DNA of 6,121 nt from an uncultured Blautia sp. Lineage in GTDB: Bacteria > Bacillota > Clostridia > Lachnospirales > Lachnospiraceae. The position numbers were made by a program, and so were the translations under genes. Below are positions 1 through 4,656 of this stretch, piece by piece; the first letter of the stretch is position 1, and each line of letters starts with the position of its first letter. The notes under the pieces were generated by a model. The model saw only the letters and a program-made list of their open reading frames with translations. It made no database searches and was not told the origin of the DNA. The stretch spans positions 1-6,121 of the forward strand of contig URWL01000134.1 in assembly GCA_900551465.1 (NCBI GenBank), read 5' to 3'.

Positions 1-183
1 CCAAAGAACTGTAATTGTTCCCGGAAGTAAAAAGGAATACCACCAATACAAGGACATATACTGGAATCCAGTAAATCCAGCCATCAGCCAAGCAAAAACT
101 GCTGTAATCAATGGGGCAATTATCAATAATTTATTGAAAAAGGTTCTTCTGAATTTTAAATGTTCTGATTTAAGGTATTTCAT
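1..183 (-). CDS. lanE: Lantibiotic-immunity ABC transporter permease, LanE/MutE/EpiE type (N-terminal 61 residues only)
   Basis: This is the first membrane subunit of a LanFEG-type exporter, which expels lantibiotics from the cytoplasmic membrane and so protects the cell. The gene runs off the window after 61 codons. The protein begins MKYLKSEHLKFRRTF, a basic cytoplasmic N-terminus typical of the MutE/EpiE/LanE family. A first hydrophobic segment follows at about residues 19-40 (LLIIAPLITAVFAWLMAGF), then an aromatic patch YWWY near residues 45-48 and the start of a second hydrophobic stretch. The ATG is four bases past the lanF stop, and an AGAAAGGAAA ribosome binding site overlaps the end of lanF, so the two are translationally linked. 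Family assignment rests on recognition of the N-terminus and the adjacent LanF. A lanG permease, and perhaps a LanRK two-component system, would be expected beyond the window edge (inference). Confidence 0.82.
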   Translation of the reverse strand, partial: MKYLKSEHLKFRRTFFNKLLIIAPLITAVFAWLMAGFTGFQYMSLYWWYSFLLPGTITVLW

Positions 184-187
184 ACTC

Positions 188-889
188 TTACATTTCCTTT
201 CTGTTTTTTTTCACAATATCCATGAATAATTTTTCGAGATTTTCTTCAGCATGTAAAACACCTTCATACCCCAAGACACCCTCCGAGATAATGCCGATAT
301 GGTCAGCAATCTGCTGTACCTCTGTAAGAATGTGGCTGGAAAGAATTACCGTAATTCCTTTAGAGGGGAAGGAACGAATCAATTCACGGAGTTCTTCTAT
401 ACCAACAGGATCGAGGCCGTTTGTAGGTTCGTCTAAAATCAGCAGGCGGGGATTGTTTAAAATTGCAATCGCAATTCCCAACCGCTGTTTCATGCCAAGA
501 GAAAATTGTCCTGCCCGTTTCTTTCCGGTATTCGTAAGGCCGACAATATCAAGCGCTTCATGGCAGCGTTTATCCGGTAAGCCGAGAAGCTCCGTCCTCA
601 CTTTTAAATTTTCAAATGCAGTCAGGTTCTCATAAAGAGGCGGGGTTTCGATTAAGGTTCCTATGTCATTCAAATCTTTTCGGCACCAAGCGTGTCCGTC
701 AAACTCAATGCTTCCAGATGTCGGTTTCAAAATGCCTGTTATCATTTTAAGTGTTGTGGACTTTCCGGCTCCGTTTGGTCCCAACAATCCATAGACGGAA
801 TTTTTTTCAATATTCAGCGATATGTTATTTACAACTGTCTGCCTGCTGAATGATTTACAGAGATTTGTTGTTTTCAAGATTATACTCAT
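188..889 (-). CDS. lanF: Lantibiotic-immunity ABC transporter ATP-binding protein, LanF type
   Basis: This 233-residue protein is a complete ABC ATPase that would power the LanE/LanG permeases to remove lantibiotic peptides from the membrane. In order it has Walker A GPNGAGKS (residues 37-44), ABC signature FSLGMKQR (129-136), Walker B LLILDEP (149-155), D-loop GLDP (159-162 region) and the switch histidine in SSH (H186). At the usual Q-loop position it has glutamate (IGTLIETPPLYENLT, E81). This E-loop is a known hallmark of lantibiotic-immunity ATPases such as NukF/NisF and separates it from generic drug exporters of the CcmA type. The length is normal for the family. The ATG at 889 has a GAAAGGA site 11 bases upstream. 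Its position downstream of mobilization genes suggests element cargo. No lantibiotic precursor or modification gene is visible, so immunity to a foreign peptide is more likely than self-immunity (inference). A bacitracin-type exporter is the main alternative. Confidence 0.88.
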   Translation of the reverse strand: MSIILKTTNLCKSFSRQTVVNNISLNIEKNSVYGLLGPNGAGKSTTLKMITGILKPTSGSIEFDGHAWCRKDLNDIGTLIETPPLYENLTAFENLKVRTELLGLPDKRCHEALDIVGLTNTGKKRAGQFSLGMKQRLGIAIAILNNPRLLILDEPTNGLDPVGIEELRELIRSFPSKGITVILSSHILTEVQQIADHIGIISEGVLGYEGVLHAEENLEKLFMDIVKKNRKEM

Positions 890-1030
890 ATTTTACACTA
901 TCCTTTCTTTTGATTATGCTAAAAGGATAACTGCAAATTTTGAAGATTTCATAAAGAAAATAGAATTTCTTAAATACATAATAGGAAATACTTTGGCTAA
1001 TGATATGTACTGTATAAACATATCCAAGAA

Positions 1031-1057
1031 GAAAAAATCACAAAACTGTGCTTTTTC
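1031..1057 (-). terminator. Terminator-like hairpin after the DUF6040 gene
   Basis: On the minus strand, an A-tract and the stem CACA-GTTT-TGTG are followed by a run of six T. The A and T tracts can pair to extend the stem to about ten pairs with a small internal mismatch. It lies about 60 bases past the DUF6040 stop, a sensible place for an intrinsic terminator of the mobilization operon. The GC content of the stem is low, so termination would be weak. It would also sit in the leader of lanF if the promoter candidate just upstream is real. Confidence 0.42.
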
Positions 1058-1074
1058 CTAATCCCGATTTGGAA

Positions 1075-1103
1075 GATATATTATAAACTTGCTTCCTTGT
1101 CTA
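1075..1103 (-). promoter_or_regulatory. Weak sigma-A-like promoter candidate for lanFE
   Basis: On the minus strand, TAGACA (1103-1098; five of six matches to TTGACA) is followed after 17 bases by TATATC (1080-1075; four of six matches to TATAAT). An exact TATAAT lies five bases closer (1085-1080) but has no good -35 at normal spacing. A transcript from here would have a leader of about 180 bases crossing the terminator-like hairpin before lanF. This is a pattern match only. I saw no better promoter in 890-1118. Confidence 0.25.
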
Positions 1104-1118
1104 TTTAGTAGCATGGAT

Positions 1119-2210
1119 TCAATTGCATGTCAGGGACGCCCGGCACACTCTGAGCAACACGATTCCCATATTGACAAACACAAATAACAGGATCAAATTC
1201 ACAGGTAGATACCCTCTGATTACATCTCCAAGCACTGCTATCCCTGAAAGGCTTCCAATCAAAAACATTTGTGAAATTTCGTTCCACATTTTTTTGTATT
1301 GTTTTATTGTTTCCATAATTATCACCATTAAGATTCCCACTATGAAAAGCACAGCTACGATTGCCAGAATCCTGATAACCCATACTTCTCCACCTGCATA
1401 TGCTATTTTCTGGTTAAATCCATTATCATAAGTTGGATATACCAGCCATTTACAAAATCGAACATACCACATGAATGGAGTCATGAAAAAATCTATGAAA
1501 TCATGTTGAAAAGCACCATTCTGTAGAATTGCAAACAGAACTACCGTAATGTATCCCATTCCCCAGAAATACTCCATAGCCTTCATGTTTTCCGTTCTGT
1601 CCTTTACTTCTTTTTTCGCTTTACGAATTTCCAGCTCAGCACGTTTCTTTTCGTTACGGGCTTTGGATTCTGCCTGCTCCATCTTTTTCTCTGCTTCTTT
1701 TTGTTTCTTCTGTGCTTCATCTACTGCTTCAACAGATGATTTATTAACCTGTATCTGCAATTTAGAGTTCTGGTCCCGAACGTCTTTTATTTCTTCTTCG
1801 AGCTGCTCTTGCTCGCTCCTGCTCTTCAAGCCGTTTCTGTTCCTCAAATCGTCGTTGTTCTTCTGAAGCGATTGATTCAACTTCTGCGTTTCGGACAGTT
1901 CGGTTGTCAAACGATGAATTTCGTCGTTTAATTTCCGAATTTCGTCTTGCATTTCGTGATTCTCGAAGAATAGCTTCTGTTTTTCCATTTTCAGCTTGTG
2001 TGTCCTTTCCTGAAATTTCTGAATAAACTCGTTCATCTTCTGATTTCTCACCTGTAACTCGTCTCTCTCTTCCGTCACTAGCTCCAGTGACGCCGCCTGC
2101 TCCTTCGCAAGCTGCTTCCACTTGTCGGTAATATCCGGCAAGCTCTTCATCTGCTCCGTTTGTTCGTTCTGCTTCGGCTCGTACCCTTTCGTAATTTCCA
2201 TTAAATTCAT
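1119..2210 (-). CDS. DUF6040-family coiled-coil membrane protein overlapping the relaxase gene
   Basis: This 363-residue protein has unknown biochemical function; I recognise it as the DUF6040 family seen beside relaxases in Clostridia. Residues about 35-210 are a charged, heptad-like coiled coil rich in Glu, Lys and Gln. The C-terminal half is hydrophobic, with likely membrane segments near 212-233, 274-300, 315-333 and 336-354, and a conserved-looking stretch LVYPTYDNGFNQKIAYAGGE around 256-275. The start at 2210 is chosen because GGGAGGG lies eight bases upstream; the open frame continues upstream to 2282 but without such a site. The first 150 codons lie inside the relaxase gene in a different frame (1762-2210). 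The design, a coiled coil encoded within a relaxase gene plus a membrane anchor, recalls MbeB/MbeD nested in mbeA of ColE1. A relaxosome-to-membrane docking role is therefore plausible but is inference. Confidence 0.8.
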   Translation of the reverse strand: MNLMEITKGYEPKQNEQTEQMKSLPDITDKWKQLAKEQAASLELVTEERDELQVRNQKMNEFIQKFQERTHKLKMEKQKLFFENHEMQDEIRKLNDEIHRLTTELSETQKLNQSLQKNNDDLRNRNGLKSRSEQEQLEEEIKDVRDQNSKLQIQVNKSSVEAVDEAQKKQKEAEKKMEQAESKARNEKKRAELEIRKAKKEVKDRTENMKAMEYFWGMGYITVVLFAILQNGAFQHDFIDFFMTPFMWYVRFCKWLVYPTYDNGFNQKIAYAGGEVWVIRILAIVAVLFIVGILMVIIMETIKQYKKMWNEISQMFLIGSLSGIAVLGDVIRGYLPVNLILLFVFVNMGIVLLRVCRASLTCN

Positions 2211-3003
2211 TCTCCAATCCCTCCCTACTGATATCCAGATGAAATGTTTTAGACAGATTGCTGTCACGCACTTTCTTTCCATCCTGGTTCTGAAAAGTGA
2301 TGTGCTTCCGTTTCTCTGTCCAGTTTACGTTCCATCCAAACTGTTTCATTTTTTCTATAAACATTTCTTTACTGATACAATTTTCCAGTGCTTTTAACAC
2401 TGCCATTGCACAATCCGCTACAAAACTGTCTTTCACCTGCTGACAGAACAGATTATATTTATCTTTGCTCCATGCAATGACTTCCCCTTTTTCAATCTGA
2501 CTTCCATCAAAGTGCTTTCCTTTTTCGGCTACTGTCAGTCCACGTTCTCGGCACATCTGATTGGTAAGCTGTTTCATACGTTCCAGATCCTTTTTGGTGT
2601 TATGCAGTTTTCTTCCATCTTCATAACTCACAGAATTTGTAACCAGATGACAGTGGATATGATCTTTATCCTTATGCACAGCCACTAAGGTCTGGAATCC
2701 ACTGAACCAATTTTCTGCAAACTCTTTTCCAAATTCTAATGCCTGCTCTGGAGTGATCTGCTCGTCCTTATGCCAGGAAATAATGTTGTGAGCGTACATT
2801 CTCCCAGAATCTTTATCCCACACCTTCTTTTCCTCTAAAAATGTTCTGTACACCAGATCATAATTAATCTCATCATGGCAGTACGGACCTGTTACATAAG
2901 TAAGCAGTTCACTTGTCTTGTCCTGTCGCAAAACATATTCGATGCAGTTTCTCATTGCTCCATGTGTATTTGTCCGCTTATTAATCGTCTTATTAATGGC
3001 CAT
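1762..3003 (-). CDS. mobA: MobA/VirD2-type (MOBP-like) relaxase
   Basis: This 413-residue DNA-nicking relaxase would cleave one strand at oriT, stay covalently attached to the 5' end and pilot it into the recipient. Visible elements include a candidate catalytic tyrosine in NCIEYVLRQDKT (Y23) and the metal-binding three-histidine motif HKDKDHIHCH (H110, with H115, H117 and H119), the motif III signature of MOBP relaxases. AHNIISWHKDE (H72, H78) is typical of the family between these motifs. The catalytic domain ends near residue 260. The remaining 150 residues are a low-complexity Glu/Arg-rich tail encoded exactly where the DUF6040 frame overlaps. The ATG at 3003 has GGAAGGAGAG upstream and overlaps the end of mobC by 52 bases, so the two are translationally coupled. 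The tail has unusual codon use: about 16 CGA codons among 149, against 2 among the first 264. Confidence 0.9.
   Translation of the reverse strand: MAINKTINKRTNTHGAMRNCIEYVLRQDKTSELLTYVTGPYCHDEINYDLVYRTFLEEKKVWDKDSGRMYAHNIISWHKDEQITPEQALEFGKEFAENWFSGFQTLVAVHKDKDHIHCHLVTNSVSYEDGRKLHNTKKDLERMKQLTNQMCRERGLTVAEKGKHFDGSQIEKGEVIAWSKDKYNLFCQQVKDSFVADCAMAVLKALENCISKEMFIEKMKQFGWNVNWTEKRKHITFQNQDGKKVRDSNLSKTFHLDISREGLENEFNGNYERVRAEAERTNGADEELAGYYRQVEAACEGAGGVTGASDGRERRVTGEKSEDERVYSEISGKDTQAENGKTEAILRESRNARRNSEIKRRNSSFDNRTVRNAEVESIASEEQRRFEEQKRLEEQERARAARRRNKRRSGPEL
2219..2225 (-). promoter_or_regulatory. Ribosome binding site of DUF6040 inside the relaxase gene
   Basis: GGGAGGG on the minus strand lies eight bases before the ATG at 2210 and within the relaxase reading frame, around relaxase codons 260-262. 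It fixes the DUF6040 start at 2210 rather than 2282 and shows that the overlapping frame is equipped for its own initiation. A second site, GGAGA (2215-2211), could serve the in-frame ATG at 2201, three codons later. Confidence 0.7.
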
Positions 3004-3332
3004 ATCTTTTCACTCTCCTTCCGGTACTTAAGAATATTTTTATTGAGGAAATACAGCGTACTGTCATTTGGAACTTCTCCATCTATATGCAGCTTTCTTG
3101 CAATCTGATTGATATTTGTAGTAGCTCCCCGTAGCTGACTGAGAATATCTGCAAACATCTAGTTCAATCTTTTTAGTTCTTCCACTTCCTCTGTAGAAGC
3201 TATCTTTAATTCTGCAATTGCTTTTATTACAACTTCCTGCTGTGTTCTTCCTGATTCTTTCACTTTGCTTTGAAACAGATCATATTCCTCTTTATTCATT
3301 CGTATGGTTACTGTATGATTTCGTTTTCTCAT
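2952..3332 (-). pseudogene. mobC: mobC, relaxosome accessory protein, interrupted by an in-frame TAG
   Basis: MobC proteins bind oriT and help the relaxase open and nick it. From the ATG at 3332, 57 codons encode a ribbon-helix-helix-like N-terminus (MRKRNHTVTIRMNKEEYDLF onward). A TAG follows at 3161-3159. The same frame then continues immediately with ATG at 3158 for 68 more residues carrying the usual MobC C-terminal region (LRGATTNINQIARK, NKNILKYRKESEKIW). Read through, the product would be about 126 residues, normal for the family, so the break is a single nonsense codon; CAG to TAG is the simplest origin. Possibilities are a true loss-of-function mutation, a sequencing error, amber readthrough, or reinitiation at the adjacent ATG giving two polypeptides. 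The first ATG has AGAAAGGAAA about ten bases upstream. The 3' end overlaps the relaxase start by 52 bases. Confidence 0.8.
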
Positions 3333-3419
3333 AGGCTTTTATTTCCTTTCTCTGCTTGATTTTTATTCTTCATCAATAGGCACAGCGTTTCGACTAAAAT
3401 TAACAGGGATTCCATAAGT

Positions 3420-3452
3420 GTGCTGAACATCCAGTGGATGTCCGTTTAGCAC
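3420..3452. repeat. Hairpin 1 of a three-member family (candidate oriT element)
   Basis: The inner perfect inverted repeat is ACATCC-AGT-GGATGT (3427-3441). It is enclosed by an outer stem GTGCT (3420-3424) with AGCAC (3448-3452). It is preceded by ATAAGTG (3414-3420) and followed by GGACCGAAGCGG. The whole unit resembles hairpin 2 at 3497-3531 as an imperfect direct repeat. Confidence 0.75.
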
Positions 3453-3496
3453 GGACCGAAGCGGAGCGAAGATAACGCACCTTTGGTGAGTGCAGG

Positions 3497-3531
3497 GGTG
3501 CATGACGTCCAGTGGACGTCAGTTTTGCACC
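3497..3531. repeat. Hairpin 2 of a three-member family (candidate oriT element)
   Basis: The inner perfect inverted repeat is TGACGTCC-AGT-GGACGTCA (3503-3521). The outer stem is GGTGCA (3497-3502) with TGCACC (3526-3531), leaving only a GTTT bulge on one side. It is preceded by GTGAGTG (3486-3492) and followed by GACCGGAGTGG. The segment 3526-3542 matches 3448-3464 at 13 of 17 bases. Confidence 0.78.
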
Positions 3532-3569
3532 GACCGGAGTGGTAACGGAGGCAAACCCTAGTCAATCAG

Positions 3570-3616
3570 TAAGTGTTCCGTAGGAATGTCCGGTGGACAT
3601 TTCGCAGGGATACTTA
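3570..3616. repeat. Hairpin 3 of a three-member family (candidate oriT element)
   Basis: The inner perfect inverted repeat is AATGTCC-GGT-GGACATT (3585-3601). The outer stem TAAGTGTTCC (3570-3579) pairs with GGGATACTTA (3607-3616) over ten positions, two of them wobble pairs. The left arm begins inside GTAAGTG (3569-3575), the same type of motif that precedes hairpins 1 and 2. Confidence 0.75.
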
Positions 3617-3641
3617 TGCTATTGACGTGCCGGGGTTCCAA

Positions 3642-3728
3642 GGGGCGGAGCCCTCTGGCAAGTTTAGGGACAGCCCAAAGGCTGGCTCCGGTGCATAGTG
3701 GCTTGCCACTTTGCGAAACTTGCCTGTC
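3642..3728. other. Candidate oriT core with nested inverted repeats
   Basis: Located upstream of mobC in the operon direction, this segment holds several inverted repeats. GGGC-GGA-GCCC spans 3643-3653. CAGCC-CAAA-GGCTG spans 3671-3684. AGTGGC-TT-GCCACT spans 3697-3710. An outer pair GGCAAGTTT (3657-3665) and AAACTTGCC (3716-3724) encloses the last two. Origins of transfer usually lie beside mobC/relaxase genes and contain inverted repeats next to the nick site, so location and structure fit. I do not see a nick-site consensus that I can assign with certainty, so the exact nic position is unknown. Confidence 0.5.
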
Positions 3729-3835
3729 ATCTCCCCACCACTGAACCGACACCCACCAAGCCATATTTTCCACCCTACGTTATCAGATCAAAATGGAGAT
3801 GACGGTGGTTTTGTGGTGCAGGGACAGACTGTGGA

Positions 3836-3876
3836 AGAAAGAGAAAAGCTCCCATTTCGATAGATTTTCTCTTTCT
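3836..3876. repeat. 12-bp perfect inverted repeat, AT-rich stem
   Basis: AGAAAGAGAAAA (3836-3847) pairs perfectly with TTTTCTCTTTCT (3865-3876) across a 17-base loop. It lies in the gene-free stretch between parR and mobC. It is not followed by a clear T run on either strand, so a simple terminator is not a good explanation. It may be a binding site, a transcript hairpin, or part of a transfer or single-strand origin. Confidence 0.65.
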
Positions 3877-3891
3877 GAAACAGGCTGTTCA

Positions 3892-3941
3892 TGCATCACT
3901 CCGATGCAAAGAATCGGACAATCATGTGCCGTATCCGGCAC
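3892..3941. repeat. Cluster of three short perfect inverted repeats
   Basis: Three stems follow one another. TGCATC-ACTCC-GATGCA covers 3892-3908. TCCGAT with ATCGGA covers 3900-3918 and shares bases with the first, so the two are mutually exclusive. GTGCCG-TATC-CGGCAC covers 3926-3941. The last is GC-rich in an AT-rich surrounding. On the plus strand it is followed by TCTATTCTTTTCTTC, which is not a clean terminator tail. Confidence 0.6.
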
Positions 3942-3994
3942 TCTATTCTTTTCTTCGCCTTGCTTGTTCAATCCACCCATCTGCCAACGCTTTT

Positions 3995-4192
3995 CTGTTA
4001 TATTATCCTGTTATTTCTGTCTTTCTTTTTCTGGATCTCTTTCCATTTCTGCTAAAAGACATAAAAATAGCAGTCATAAACATTTCTCCAATTCATAATG
4101 TCTGAAATGTCACCACTGCCATTGTCTTTTTCTGCTATGCTGTTTTTGTAAAGCTATTCCTTACTGTCAGTCTGTTTTCCTGTTACTGCTAT
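3995..4192 (-). repeat. parC: TARCAG-type iteron cluster, candidate parC centromere
   Basis: On the minus strand the motif TARCAG, often extended to TARCAGRAAA, occurs six times. Its plus-strand CTGYTA starts lie at 3995, 4008, 4049, 4132, 4180 and 4186. One inverted copy is at 4068. I found only about three direct copies in the rest of the window, so the clustering is strong. It starts directly after the parR stop. ParR-type proteins bind arrays of short repeats. In some Gram-positive actin-type systems (parN of alfAB in pLS32) the array lies downstream of the operon, so this is the best centromere candidate here. The spacing is irregular, which weakens the case. Replication iterons are an alternative. 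Confidence 0.42.
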
Positions 4193-4203
4193 TTCATAAC
4201 CAT

Positions 4204-4656
4204 CTAAAAACTGTCTGCAAAATCCAGTGCTGCATCCATATCAGCTTCTTTCTCCCAGTCCAGATTATCTTCTGCGATCTCTCCATCCGTTTTCTCCATT
4301 GTTAGTGTTCTGTCCGGCAGATTAATTTCTCCTACCGATTCTTTTACAAACGGTACAAGCATTTCCATCAGATTCTTCGCTATAGCCATCGGGACGGATT
4401 CTTTCACTCCATCCCGGACAGCTGTTTCCACTCTTTCCAGAAATGCATCTTCCTTTTCTCTGGTTTCCAGATACGGATCTGCTTCATTCCTGTACTCTCT
4501 GGAAAAATAATCGTTTAAAGCAACTACAACTGCTCTGGTGTACGATTTATATTTTTCCCTGTCCATCGTCTGCAAATATTCCCATGCCTGCCTGTCCTGT
4601 TCATCACAAAGATTCAAACGGATATTTGTATTGATGATTTTCCGTTCTTTTCTCAT
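4204..4656 (-). CDS. parR: ParR-like centromere-binding partition protein
   Basis: This 150-residue protein is the likely DNA-binding adaptor of an actin-type partition system, linking the plasmid centromere to ParM filaments. Residues about 7-55 look like a ribbon-helix-helix fold, with a short basic strand (KIINTNIRLNL) followed by two helices including YTRAVVVALNDYF. The middle is helical. The last 30 residues are acidic and end in DMDAALDFADSF, comparable to the C-terminal tail that contacts ParM in studied ParR proteins. The ATG at 4656 overlaps the parM stop (ATGA), and a strong GGAGG lies nine bases upstream inside parM. Such coupling is typical of parMR operons. I assign it mainly from this context and the N-terminal fold pattern, since ParR sequences diverge strongly. 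Confidence 0.72.
   Translation of the reverse strand: MRKERKIINTNIRLNLCDEQDRQAWEYLQTMDREKYKSYTRAVVVALNDYFSREYRNEADPYLETREKEDAFLERVETAVRDGVKESVPMAIAKNLMEMLVPFVKESVGEINLPDRTLTMEKTDGEIAEDNLDWEKEADMDAALDFADSF

Noticed and set aside
822..1061. 79-codon plus-strand frame across the lanF upstream region
   Set aside because: It is antisense to lanF and AT-rich intergenic DNA, with no ribosome binding site or family.
1105..1383. 92-codon minus-strand frame overlapping the end of DUF6040
   Set aside because: It is a frame shadow of the membrane region with no domain and no initiation signal; the DUF6040 frame reads cleanly through.
2211..2282. Upstream extension of DUF6040 to the ATG at 2282
   Set aside because: The extra 24 residues are not coiled-coil-like and have no ribosome binding site, whereas GGGAGGG sits eight bases before 2210.
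3159..3161. Genome-wide reassignment of TAG as an explanation of the mobC stop
   Set aside because: The primase fragment ends with TAG, apparently as a normal stop, and the other genes show no internal TAG. Codon reassignment is therefore not supported; local readthrough remains open.
3414..3616. CRISPR array reading of the three repeated hairpins
   Set aside because: There are only three diverged units with unequal spacing and no uniform spacers or cas genes; the pattern fits a structured origin or binding region better.
3558..3773. 71-codon minus-strand open frame, beginning MENMAWWVSVQWWGDD
   Set aside because: It lies entirely within the hairpin and candidate oriT region, and its residues follow the inverted repeats. 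It has no good ribosome binding site or recognisable domain. Any conservation would be explained by conserved oriT DNA.
3783..3980. 65-codon minus-strand open frame, beginning MGGLNKQGEEKN
   Set aside because: No Shine-Dalgarno sequence at the expected distance, no family recognised, and it spans the cluster of inverted repeats. Kept as unlikely, not disproved.
4003..4083. 26-residue minus-strand mini-gene (MFMTAIFMSFSRNG...) with GGAG nearby
   Set aside because: It is too short and basic to judge and coincides with the repeat cluster; nothing beyond one GGAG supports translation.
3793..4098. 101-codon plus-strand open frame between parR and mobC
   Set aside because: It is on the opposite strand to all real genes, has low-complexity Ser/Phe/Cys composition typical of antisense to AT-rich DNA, and no domain.
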